Below are positions 1 to 6,313 of a stretch of 8,538 bases of DNA, piece after piece. Numbering within the stretch: position 1 is the stretch's first letter; each line of letters begins with the position of its first letter. The position numbers and the translations under genes were made by a program. This DNA comes from an uncultured Altererythrobacter sp. (lineage in GTDB: Bacteria > Pseudomonadota > Alphaproteobacteria > Sphingomonadales > Sphingomonadaceae). The DNA lies in contig CALFEA010000309.1 in the NCBI GenBank assembly GCA_937950385.1, positions 1 to 8,538 on the forward strand, written 5' to 3'. The notes under the pieces were generated by a model. It saw only the letters and a program-made list of their open reading frames with translations, searched no databases and was not told the DNA's origin.

Positions 1-99
1 GCTGCGACCTTCCTTGCAGCCCAGCACCTGTCCATAAAAGCCGCGTGCAGCCTCCAGATCATCGACAGGAAAGGCGAGGTGGAAAGGGCGTAGGGACAT
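1..99 (-). CDS. VOC-family protein (glyoxalase / extradiol dioxygenase fold), N-terminal fragment
   Basis: Reading the minus strand from the ATG at 99 gives 33 codons that stay open to the window edge, so only the N-terminus is present. The peptide starts [20 protein letters not shown] and continues [13 protein letters not shown]. The H-L-A-F-P-V-x-D-L-x-x-A-x-x-F-Y pattern is the first beta-alpha unit of the vicinal oxygen chelate fold, and His7 sits where these enzymes carry their first metal ligand. It most resembles the small predicted extradiol-dioxygenase-like proteins (COG3565 type); its substrate cannot be told. No clear Shine-Dalgarno lies upstream of the start. It is divergent from the GST gene, with 85 nt between the two start codons. 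Frame and fold are secure; the function is generic. Confidence 0.8.
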   Translation of the reverse strand, partial: MSLRPFHLAFPVDDLEAARGFYGQVLGCKEGRS

Positions 100-123
100 G
101 GGCAAAGTGATAGAGCGCAAGGC

Positions 124-150
124 TCGACAGTGCAATCACCACCCCCTAAT
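124..150 (+). promoter_or_regulatory. Possible weak promoter for the GST-nuclease-dapE operon
   Basis: TCGACA at 124-129 matches 5 of 6 bases of a -35 element, and CCTAAT at 145-150 matches 4 of 6 bases of a -10 element, with a short 15-nt spacer. It lies in the only intergenic gap upstream of the five-gene cluster, where a promoter is expected. The match is weak and made by eye; alphaproteobacterial promoters often diverge from consensus. Confidence 0.22.
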
Positions 151-184
151 GATTGGCGCGCAACACTGAAGGACCAATGCGAAA

Positions 185-862
185 ATGAAGCTAATTCTTG
201 GCAATAAGAACTATTCCAGCTGGTCCTTGCGCGGATGGCTGGCGGCCAAGCAATCTGGCCTCGCCTTTGAAGAGCTGATCACGCCTTTGTTTGGCGAGGA
301 TTGGGACAAGCGCCGCAATAAGGACGGACTTGCGCCCAGCTTTGGCAAGGTCCCGATCCTGTGGGACGGCGACAATGTCATTTGGGACAGTCTCGCGATT
401 ATGGAATATTTCGCCGACCGAGTTGGCCGCGACAGGTTCTGGCCCAAGGATGAGGGCGCGCGGGGCATGGCGCGGGCCATGGTTGCCGAAATGCACAGCT
501 CATACGGCGCTCTGCGCTCAGAATGTCCGATGAATATCCGCCGCAAATTCGATGGCGCGCAATTCTCCGAAGGTTGCCAAGAAGACATCGTGCGTATTTT
601 GACCTTATGGGCAGAGGCGCGCGCGCGTCACGGCGACGGCGGGCCTTTCCTGTTTGGCACATTCGGCGCTGCAGATATCTTCTACGCACCCGTCGTCAGC
701 CGTTTCATCAGCTATAAAGTGGTCGTGCCCGGCTTTGCTGCCAGCTATATGCAGGCGGTGTGGGAGCATGAATGGATGCAAGAATGGATTGCCGCCTCCG
801 AAGAAGAGGAATGGGTCATCGAGCAATATGAAGTCGTACCCCAGGCAGATAAGGGCGAATGA
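185..862 (+). CDS. Glutathione S-transferase family protein
   Basis: A 225-residue cytosolic protein of normal GST length, with an N-terminal thioredoxin-like domain (about 1-82) and an all-helical C-terminal domain (about 90-215). Visible family marks are the N-terminal strand plus Y-S-S-W-S-L-R (10-16), where Ser11/Ser12 could be the glutathione-activating serine; the cis-proline in K-V-P-I-L (Pro57); the glutathione gamma-glutamyl contact W-D-S (Asp68-Ser69, usually E-S or D-S); and the N-capping stretch F-G-A-A-D-I-F-Y-A-P-V (160-170). It would conjugate or isomerise electrophiles with glutathione; the substrate is unknown. AAGGA at 169-173 is the likely ribosome site, 11 nt before the ATG. 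The ATG at 177 is not an alternative because it meets TGA after three codons. The stop overlaps the next gene by 4 nt (ATGA), making this the first gene of a five-gene operon. Confidence 0.9.
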   Translation: MKLILGNKNYSSWSLRGWLAAKQSGLAFEELITPLFGEDWDKRRNKDGLAPSFGKVPILWDGDNVIWDSLAIMEYFADRVGRDRFWPKDEGARGMARAMVAEMHSSYGALRSECPMNIRRKFDGAQFSEGCQEDIVRILTLWAEARARHGDGGPFLFGTFGAADIFYAPVVSRFISYKVVVPGFAASYMQAVWEHEWMQEWIAASEEEEWVIEQYEVVPQADKGE

Positions 863-1749
863 TGCGCAGGTTCGCGTTTTGCTTTGCACTCTTTGGCATG
901 GTTGCCGCCGCGCCCGCTTTTGCATGGGGCGGTTACGGCCATGATACGACTGCTGAGATTGCAGAGGCCAATGTCTCGCCATCGGCAAGGGCAAAGATCG
1001 CAGCGCTGATTGCAGCGGATAAAGGGTCCCTTGCATTGGGCACGCCGGAATGTCCCATTCAAAATCTCAAAGATGCCTCCACTTGGGCTGATTGTGTGCG
1101 GCGGACGCGCTGGCGCTGGGGCTATACGGCATCTTGGCATTACCGCACTGCGCCGATTTGTGAGGATTACAATGCCCGCCGAAATTGCTCAGGCGGCAAT
1201 TGCGTGACCGCTCAGATTGAGCGCAGTCACCGCTTGTTGGCGGATGAGAGCCTGCCAGCGCATATCCGTTTGGAGGCGCTGGCTTTTATGGTGCATTTTG
1301 CGGGCGATGTTCACATGCCTTTGCATTCCGGAGATAAGAGCGATCGCGGCGGCAATGACCGGCGCGCGGATTACGGAATTGTGCCCGATTTGAATTTGCA
1401 TTGGATCTGGGATGGGCCCTTGGCAGAGCGCGCGATTACCAGCGGCGCGCGGCCGATTGTCCGGCGGTATTCAGCGGGTGAGCGCAGTGATTTGAGCGGC
1501 GGAACACCGGCGGATTGGGGCCGTGAAAGCTGGCAAATCGCGCGCGATGTTATCTATCCGCTTGCGTTTAATACTAAGAATGTTTGCGAAGGCGAATTGC
1601 CCAAGGCGACGAAACTGTCTCAAGAGGACATCACCGTCATGGCTCCGATTGCGCGTAAACGTGTTCAGCAGGCAGGTTTGAGAATAGCCGATTTGCTGGA
1701 AAGCGCCTTTGCGCCCGGACCATTGCTAGTGGAGGAACGCGGCCGATGA
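859..1749 (+). CDS. Secreted S1/P1-type zinc-dependent nuclease
   Basis: 296 residues, or about 274 after removal of a Sec signal peptide, close to the 270 of mature P1 nuclease. The signal (residues 1-22, ending A-F-A) is followed directly by Trp23, which in this family must be the mature N-terminus because its amino group binds zinc. All nine ligands of the trinuclear zinc site fit: Trp23, His28, Asp78, His94, His146, Asp150, His156, His181 and Asp185. Spacings H-x3-D-x5-H and H-W-I-W-D match P1 nuclease. Six cysteines remain in the mature chain (65, 79, 101, 110, 115, 243), suiting disulfides outside the cytoplasm. The family cleaves single-stranded DNA and RNA to 5'-nucleotides and can act as 3'-nucleotidase, so nutrient or phosphate scavenging is plausible. 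The start overlaps the GST stop; AAGGG at 851-855 is 3 nt from the ATG at 859 but 6 nt from the ATG at 862, so the second may be used. Confidence 0.93.
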   Translation: MMRRFAFCFALFGMVAAAPAFAWGGYGHDTTAEIAEANVSPSARAKIAALIAADKGSLALGTPECPIQNLKDASTWADCVRRTRWRWGYTASWHYRTAPICEDYNARRNCSGGNCVTAQIERSHRLLADESLPAHIRLEALAFMVHFAGDVHMPLHSGDKSDRGGNDRRADYGIVPDLNLHWIWDGPLAERAITSGARPIVRRYSAGERSDLSGGTPADWGRESWQIARDVIYPLAFNTKNVCEGELPKATKLSQEDITVMAPIARKRVQQAGLRIADLLESAFAPGPLLVEERGR

Positions 1750-2882
1750 GTATTGCTCTTGCCCATGCCAAGACGCTGATCGCGGCAAAAAGCGTGACCC
1801 CAGCCACGGGCCCCGTGTTTGACGCGATGGAAGCTATGCTGACACCGCTCGGTTTTGACGTGCACCGCTTTATTGCAGGGACAGGCGCGGATGGCACGCC
1901 AGAGGCTCCGGTGGAGAATTTGTTCGCTATTCGCAAAGGGCCAGAAGGCTCCAAGCATTTCGCCTTTGCCGGCCATTTGGATGTGGTGCCGCCGGGCGAT
2001 GAATGGACCAGCGATCCGTTTGCGCCAGAGGAACGCGGCGAACTTTTATACGGGCGCGGTGCGGTCGATATGAAGGGTTCTATCGCCAGCATGGTCGCCG
2101 CGGTGGCGGATGTTCCAGCAGATGCCGGCACGATCAGCTTTATCATAACTGGCGATGAGGAGGGGCCCGCGCTTTACGGCACGCGCGCGCTAATCGATCA
2201 TATGCGCGCCGCCGGCCAAGAGCCTGATCTGTGTCTTGTCGGCGAGCCTACAAGCGTTAACCAGCTTGGCGATATGATGAAAATCGGCCGGCGTGGTTCG
2301 GTCAATATCTGGTTGGAGGTTGAGGGCACGCAGGGCCATGTCGCCTATCCGCATTTAGCCGATAATCCGATCCCGAAATTGATCGCGATATTGGCGGAAT
2401 TGGATGCGCTTGTGCTGGATGAAGGCACTGATTGGTTCCAGCCCAGCAATCTTGAGATTACCGAGCTCGACACCATTAATCATGCGCATAATGTCATTCC
2501 TGCCAAAGCGCAGGCGCGCATTTCGATCCGCTTTAATGATCTGCATTCCGGCGCTTCTTTGTCGGAGAAAGTGGGTGCAATTGCGAAGAAGCATGGCGGC
2601 ATGGCCAAGCCCATCATTTCTGGCGAACCGTTTCTAACCCCGCCGGGCGAATTTTCCGAAATTATCGCCGCAGCGGTTGAAGCTGAGACAGGCGTCACGC
2701 CGGAGGCTTCCACCACCGGCGGCACATCTGATGCGCGTTTTCTGCGCAGCGTGTGCCCGGTGATCGAATTTGGCCTTTGCAATGCAACCATGCATAAGCG
2801 CGATGAAGCGGTAGCAATCCCTGATCTGGATGCGCTGGCCCGAATATATACGAGCGTCGCCAAAGCGGTGCTGACAAAATAG
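1746..2882 (+). CDS. dapE: Succinyl-diaminopimelate desuccinylase DapE
   Basis: 378 residues, the usual DapE length. It hydrolyses N-succinyl-LL-2,6-diaminopimelate to LL-diaminopimelate and succinate in the lysine and peptidoglycan precursor pathway in the cytoplasm. M20 peptidase-family metal ligands are all visible: His77 in G-H-L-D-V-V-P with Asp79, bridging Asp108 in G-R-G-x-x-D-M-K-G, catalytic Glu138 and ligand Glu139 in G-D-E-E-G, Glu167 in V-G-E-P-T, and His350 in N-A-T-M-H-K. The dimerisation (lid) domain spans about 180-290 with His198 in G-x-Q-G-H-V-A-Y-P. The T-T-G-G-T-S-D-A motif (323-330) is typical of DapE and helps separate it from ArgE and other M20 enzymes. A strong site GGAGGAA (1731-1737) lies 8 nt before the ATG, which overlaps the nuclease stop by 4 nt. 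dapB, an earlier step of the pathway, lies 2.7 kb away on the other strand. Confidence 0.97.
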   Translation: MSIALAHAKTLIAAKSVTPATGPVFDAMEAMLTPLGFDVHRFIAGTGADGTPEAPVENLFAIRKGPEGSKHFAFAGHLDVVPPGDEWTSDPFAPEERGELLYGRGAVDMKGSIASMVAAVADVPADAGTISFIITGDEEGPALYGTRALIDHMRAAGQEPDLCLVGEPTSVNQLGDMMKIGRRGSVNIWLEVEGTQGHVAYPHLADNPIPKLIAILAELDALVLDEGTDWFQPSNLEITELDTINHAHNVIPAKAQARISIRFNDLHSGASLSEKVGAIAKKHGGMAKPIISGEPFLTPPGEFSEIIAAAVEAETGVTPEASTTGGTSDARFLRSVCPVIEFGLCNATMHKRDEAVAIPDLDALARIYTSVAKAVLTK

Positions 2883-2901
2883 TCTTGAGAGGACGACAAT
2901 T

Positions 2902-4152
2902 ATGCTGAGCGGCTGGTTCAAAATACCCCTATGGCAGCGCGTTATCGGTGCACTGATCCTTGGCGTTCTGGTAGGCTTTTTTGTCCTCAAAGAAGACGCG
3001 GCGTCGATCAAAATCATCGGCGATATTTTCATCGGCTTTATCAAAATGCTGGTCGTCCCGCTGATCTTCTTCAGCCTTGTCGCAGGGGTCGCCAGCATCG
3101 GTGACATTCGCAAGTTAGGCAGTGTCGGTTGGCGCGCCCTTTTGCTGTTTGTGGTGAGCGGGCAGATTGCCGTTTGGCTTGGGCTTGCCTTAGGCAGCGG
3201 CGCGGTAAATTTGGGCCTATTCCCAAGCAAAGAAGAGCTGGGCACGCCCACTGTTCCCACGCCTGAACCCAATGAGACGACATTCAACGACATGATATTG
3301 GGCATGATCCCGCAAAGCCCGGTTCAAGTGATGGCGGACGTCAACGTCCTGCCGCTGATCGTGTTTTCGCTTCTGCTTGGCATCGGTATTTTGATGGCGA
3401 AGGAAGAGGGCGAGCCTGTCCTCAAAATCTTCGAAAGCGGCAGCGTGGTGATGCAAAAGGTCACGATGATCGTGATGGAGCTGACCCCATTTGGCGTCTT
3501 TGCGCTGATGGCATGGGTGGCGGGCACTTTGGGTCTTGATGCTCTCAAAGCGCTAAGCTGGCTGGTTGTGCTCAACTACCTTGGCTGTCTGCTTATCATT
3601 GGCGTGATCTATTCCAGCATGATCAAATTTATTGCACGCTTGCCAGTGATCGACTTTTTCCGCGGGATTATTGATGCGATTGCGGTCAGCTATTCCACGG
3701 CCAGTTCCAATGCGACCCTGCCTGTGACCCTGCGCTGTGCGCGCCGAAATTTGGGCGTAAGCAATTCGGTTGCCAGCTTCGTTGTCTCGCTAGGCGCGAC
3801 GATCAATATGAACGGTACGGCGATGTATCTGGGCCTTGCAACATTGTTTGGCGCATCGATTTACGGCGTGCCTTTATCATGGGGTGATTATTTCCTCATC
3901 TCGATCCTTGGCACTTTGGGCGCGGTTGGTGCAGCGGGCATTCCAGGCGCTGGCCTGATTATGATGGCGCTGGTGTTCGGCGCAGTTGGCGTACCTCTGG
4001 AGACGATCGCCTTTGTCGCAGGTGTTGACCGGATCATGGATATGATGCGCACGACGACGAATGTTAGCGGCGATGCCGCCGTGGCAACGACTGTCGCCAG
4101 CCTGACAGGCGAGATCGACAAGGAAGAAATGATATCAGCGGATGATGTTTAG
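2902..4152 (+). CDS. SLC1/DAACS-family dicarboxylate/amino acid:cation symporter (GltP/GltPh-like)
   Basis: 416 residues, a normal length for an inner-membrane secondary transporter with eight transmembrane helices and two re-entrant hairpins. Hydrophobic helices alternate with short loops; the Pro/Glu-rich stretch around 110-130 is the usual exposed loop. HP1 carries S-x-A-S-S-N-A-T-L-P (265-274), TM7 carries N-M-N-G-T (302-306), HP2 carries A-G-I-P-G-A-G (345-351), and TM8 carries D376, D380, R383, T384, N387 and D391, matching GltPh D390, D394, R397, T398, N401 and D405. The conserved Arg points to an acidic substrate such as glutamate, aspartate or a C4 dicarboxylate. Asn304 replaces the Asp of the usual NMDGT motif. 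GAGAGGA (2887-2893) lies 8 nt before the ATG, and the gene follows dapE by 19 nt. Which substrate and which cation (Na+ or H+) cannot be fixed from sequence. Confidence 0.92.
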   Translation: MLSGWFKIPLWQRVIGALILGVLVGFFVLKEDAASIKIIGDIFIGFIKMLVVPLIFFSLVAGVASIGDIRKLGSVGWRALLLFVVSGQIAVWLGLALGSGAVNLGLFPSKEELGTPTVPTPEPNETTFNDMILGMIPQSPVQVMADVNVLPLIVFSLLLGIGILMAKEEGEPVLKIFESGSVVMQKVTMIVMELTPFGVFALMAWVAGTLGLDALKALSWLVVLNYLGCLLIIGVIYSSMIKFIARLPVIDFFRGIIDAIAVSYSTASSNATLPVTLRCARRNLGVSNSVASFVVSLGATINMNGTAMYLGLATLFGASIYGVPLSWGDYFLISILGTLGAVGAAGIPGAGLIMMALVFGAVGVPLETIAFVAGVDRIMDMMRTTTNVSGDAAVATTVASLTGEIDKEEMISADDV

Positions 4153-4600
4153 GGCTGGCCGCCAACTCGCAGAGCCAATCGCAGCGCTTGCTGCGTTCGC
4201 CTCACTGTCCGCATGCGTTCATACACCGCAGGCGGCTCCAACCTCTGAGCTAACAACTGCATTGGCCTATGTTGATGCGTATAATGCGCGCGATCTGGAA
4301 GCGATGCTGAAGCTGATGCATGCTGATGTGCAATGGCTGAGTATTTCCGGCGAGAAAGTGGAGGTTTTTGCAAATGGCAAAGCGGACCTCACGGCGCAAA
4401 TGCGCGAATATATGGCTTCCCCCATGGCCACGCGCAGCGAGATTGATGGCGATGTGACCGATGGGCGTTTCGTGGCCGTGCGAGAGATTGCGCGGTGGAC
4501 TGACAAAGACGGAGCGGAGCGTTCGCAATCAGCGCTTGCCGTTTATGAGTTTGAAAATGGTCTGGTGCGCCGCGTTTGGTACTATCCGGCGAGCAAGTGA
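4142..4600 (+). CDS. NTF2/SnoaL-like domain protein, putative lipoprotein
   Basis: 152 residues. A short hydrophobic N-terminal segment (about 12-22) ends in a lipobox-like L-S-A-C (22-25), so the mature protein probably begins at Cys25 as a lipoprotein; the Glu-Pro at 11-12 makes the signal a little atypical. Residues about 36-150 look like an NTF2/SnoaL fold: an opening helix V-D-A-Y-N-A-R-D-L-E-A-M-L, then D-V-Q-W-L strand material, and paired strands F-V-A-V-R-E and A-V-Y-E-F-E-N-G-L-V-R-R-V-W-Y. These small cone-shaped domains serve many ligand-binding or enzymatic roles; no specific function is evident. Its start lies 11 nt inside the symporter gene at a tandem ATGATG (4142 and 4145). 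The nearest ribosome-site-like AAGGAAG (4120-4126) is 15 nt away, so translational coupling is likely. It is the last gene of the plus-strand cluster. Confidence 0.78.
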   Translation: MMFRAGRQLAEPIAALAAFASLSACVHTPQAAPTSELTTALAYVDAYNARDLEAMLKLMHADVQWLSISGEKVEVFANGKADLTAQMREYMASPMATRSEIDGDVTDGRFVAVREIARWTDKDGAERSQSALAVYEFENGLVRRVWYYPASK

Positions 4601-4623
4601 TTGGCGCGGTTGGTGTTTAGGAT

Positions 4624-4884
4624 TTAGTCTGTTTCCAAGAAACGTTGTAAGTGAGGAAGCAGCTCTTTGTAGACCTGAATGATGCTGTCATCTCCAACAT
4701 GGTTTCCGGTTCGGTATGCGAAAAATAGTTCATTTCTGATTGCTTCAATACTGTCTCGGGATTGAGTCTTGGCTGCTTTCGAACATGCTGAGAACGAGCC
4801 ATGATGTTCGTATCCGTTGAAAGTTTGAGCAAAGGCAATGATGGCCTCGCGATCTTCTGGGTCAGGTAATTCTGTTTTCATCAT
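4624..4884 (-). CDS. Small hypothetical protein, translationally coupled to nth
   Basis: 86 codons, not recognised. The start ATG overlaps the nth stop (ATGA), a second ATG follows at once at 4881, and AAGGGG (plus 4887-4892) sits 2 nt and 5 nt before them. This coupling is the main reason to believe the gene. The product is soluble-looking and mostly helical in character, with acidic ends (M-M-K-T-E-L-P-D-P-E-D-R and L-P-H-L-Q-R-F-L-E-T-D), a central F-N-G-Y-E-H-H-G-S-F and an I-R-N-E-L-F-F-A-Y-R segment. There is no signal peptide or membrane segment, and a single cysteine. Hand counting over 4621-4860 gives 107 G+C of 240 (about 45%); a sample line in nth is 60%. That could mean recent acquisition or relaxed codon use. 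Other frames here are also open, so confidence is moderate. Confidence 0.62.
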   Translation of the reverse strand: MMKTELPDPEDREAIIAFAQTFNGYEHHGSFSACSKAAKTQSRDSIEAIRNELFFAYRTGNHVGDDSIIQVYKELLPHLQRFLETD

Positions 4885-5531
4885 CGCCCCTTAGGCGCTT
4901 CCAGCACCTTCTTCTTAAAGCTGCACAAATCCACTTGACCGCAGCGCCAGCATTCTGGCGTGCGCGCTTTGCAGACATAGCGGCCATGCAGGATGAGCCA
5001 GTGATGCGCGTGCAGACGAAAGGGCTGGGGCACGCGTTTTTCCAGCTTTGCTTCTACTGCCTCTGGCGTCTTACCCTTCGCCAGACCCGTCCGATTGCCC
5101 ACGCGCAAAATATGCGTGTCGACGGCGAAGGTCTCTTGCTTGAACCAGCAATTAAGCACCACATTGGCGGTCTTGCGGCCCACACCGGGCAGGCGAACCA
5201 AGTCTTCGCGGGTGCTCGGCACCTCGCTATTATACTCATCCACCAACAGCTGTGACAGGGCGATGACGTTCTTGGCCTTAGAATTGAACAGCCCGATGGT
5301 TTTGATGTGATCGATCAAACCGTCCAGCCCAAGCTCCAGCATTTGCTCTGGCGTCTCCACCTTCGCAAACAGAGCCCGCGTGGCCTTATTGACGCCTACA
5401 TCAGTGGCTTGCGCAGACAAAGCGACAGCGACCGTCAGCTGATAGGCATTGCCATATTCCAGCTCTGTCTCAGGCTCAGGATTATCCTCTGCCAAGCGCC
5501 GGAAAAATTCAAAGATTTGGTCTTTGGTCAT
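4881..5531 (-). CDS. nth: Endonuclease III (DNA glycosylase/AP lyase)
   Basis: 216 residues. It removes oxidised pyrimidines from DNA and cuts the resulting abasic site in base excision repair. The helix-hairpin-helix motif L-P-G-V-G-R-K-T-A (114-122) carries catalytic Lys120, and V-D-T-H-I (137-141) carries catalytic Asp138. The C-terminal [4Fe-4S] loop is intact: Cys187, Cys194, Cys197 and Cys203 (C-x6-C-x2-C-x5-C). All of these numbers coincide with those of E. coli Nth, which strongly supports the ATG at 5531 even though the upstream GAGG sits only 1 nt from it. It starts 3 nt after the dapB stop and ends in a 4-nt overlap with the small gene, so the three form one operon. Confidence 0.97.
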   Translation of the reverse strand: MTKDQIFEFFRRLAEDNPEPETELEYGNAYQLTVAVALSAQATDVGVNKATRALFAKVETPEQMLELGLDGLIDHIKTIGLFNSKAKNVIALSQLLVDEYNSEVPSTREDLVRLPGVGRKTANVVLNCWFKQETFAVDTHILRVGNRTGLAKGKTPEAVEAKLEKRVPQPFRLHAHHWLILHGRYVCKARTPECWRCGQVDLCSFKKKVLEAPKGR

Positions 5532-5534
5532 GCC

Positions 5535-6278
5535 TCAAAGCCCAAGCACATCCGCCATTGTGTACCGACCAGCGTCTTTCCCGATCAGCCAAGCGGCAGC
5601 TTTTACCGCGCCGCGTGCAAAGATCATGCGGTTTTCTGCGCTATGTGACAGTGTGATGCGCTCTTGCTCGCCAGCCAGAATGACGCTGTGATCGCCAGCC
5701 ACGCTACCGCCGCGCAATGTTGCAAAGCCGATGTCGCCTTGCTTGCGCGCGCCGGTCATGCCGTGGCGTCCGCTGTCCATATGGCTGGCCAAATCGATCC
5801 CGCGCCCGCGTGCGGCCGCCTCGCCCAGCAATTTGGCTGTGCCCGATGGCGCATCGACCTTGTGCCGGTGGTGCATTTCGAGAATTTCCAGGTCCCAATC
5901 ATCCCCCAGCTTTGCCGCCGCTGTTTCAACCAATGCCGCCAGCAGATTGACGCCCAGCGAAGTGTTACCCGTTTGAAGGACGGGATGAGCGGCCGCCGAA
6001 GTTTCAATTGCGGCAAAGTGCTGATCCTCCAGCCCGGTTGTGCCGATCAATATGGGAATGCCAGCGCCGCGCGCTGCATCAAGGTTTGCCGCCAAGGCAG
6101 CAGGCGCGGAAAAATCGATCAAGCAATCGGATTGCGCTGCCAATTCATCAGGCGAACCGCCCTGATCAATGCCGCCTGACAGCGTATGCCCCGCCGCTTC
6201 AATCGCCTGCGCCAACGCCGCGCCCATGCGGCCCTTGCTGCCAATAATTCCGAGCCTTGTGTTTTGGGGCTTTGCCAC
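5535..6278 (-). CDS. dapB: 4-hydroxy-tetrahydrodipicolinate reductase DapB
   Basis: 247 residues from a GTG start. DapB reduces hydroxy-tetrahydrodipicolinate to tetrahydrodipicolinate with NAD(P)H, an early cytoplasmic step of lysine and diaminopimelate synthesis. The N-terminal Rossmann motif G-I-I-G-S-K-G-R-M-G begins at residue 10, I-G-T-T-G lies near 78-82, and the signature E-M-H-H-R-H-K-V-D-A-P-S-G-T-A holds catalytic His136 and Lys140. R-H-G-x-T-G-x-R and G-D-I-G-F-A-x-L-R-G-G, then S-H-S-A-E-N-R-x-x-F-A-R-G-A, complete the C-terminal substrate domain. An in-frame ATG at 6299 would add MRNQETQ, but the Shine-Dalgarno CAGGAGA lies inside that extension, 6 nt before the GTG (V8 of the longer form), so the GTG is preferred. 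nth follows 3 nt downstream. Confidence 0.95.
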   Translation of the reverse strand: MAKPQNTRLGIIGSKGRMGAALAQAIEAAGHTLSGGIDQGGSPDELAAQSDCLIDFSAPAALAANLDAARGAGIPILIGTTGLEDQHFAAIETSAAAHPVLQTGNTSLGVNLLAALVETAAAKLGDDWDLEILEMHHRHKVDAPSGTAKLLGEAAARGRGIDLASHMDSGRHGMTGARKQGDIGFATLRGGSVAGDHSVILAGEQERITLSHSAENRMIFARGAVKAAAWLIGKDAGRYTMADVLGL

Positions 6279-6283
6279 TTGCG

Positions 6284-6290
6284 TCTCCTG
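6284..6290 (-). promoter_or_regulatory. Ribosome binding site that fixes the dapB start
   Basis: On the minus strand this reads CAGGAGA, a near-perfect Shine-Dalgarno, with 6 nt between its end and the GTG at 6278. No comparable site precedes the ATG at 6299. The site therefore decides for the shorter DapB, whose Rossmann motif then begins about ten residues from the N-terminus, as is normal for the family. Confidence 0.8.
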
Positions 6291-6313
6291 ATTGCGCATG
6301 GTTCATGGCCCCC

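Noticed and set aside
1637..3305. Long minus-strand open frames antisense to dapE and the symporter (169, 223 and 139 codons)
   Set aside because: They lie opposite strongly recognisable genes, have no family motifs, and arise from the GC-skewed third codon position.
185..4600. Defence island or toxin-antitoxin interpretation of the nuclease with small neighbours
   Set aside because: The nuclease is a secreted S1/P1 enzyme, and the neighbours are housekeeping or transport genes with no immunity-like partner.
4601..4623. Bidirectional terminator between the converging operons
   Set aside because: Only 23 nt are available and no hairpin with a T-run is visible.
4617..4838. Second minus-strand frame (73 codons) overlapping the small gene after nth
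   Set aside because: It has no ribosome site and no coupling; the 86-codon frame has both.
6257..6313. Upstream ATG for cobB at 6257
   Set aside because: It would place the first 19 codons partly inside dapB, and these residues precede the normal sirtuin N-terminus without family similarity.
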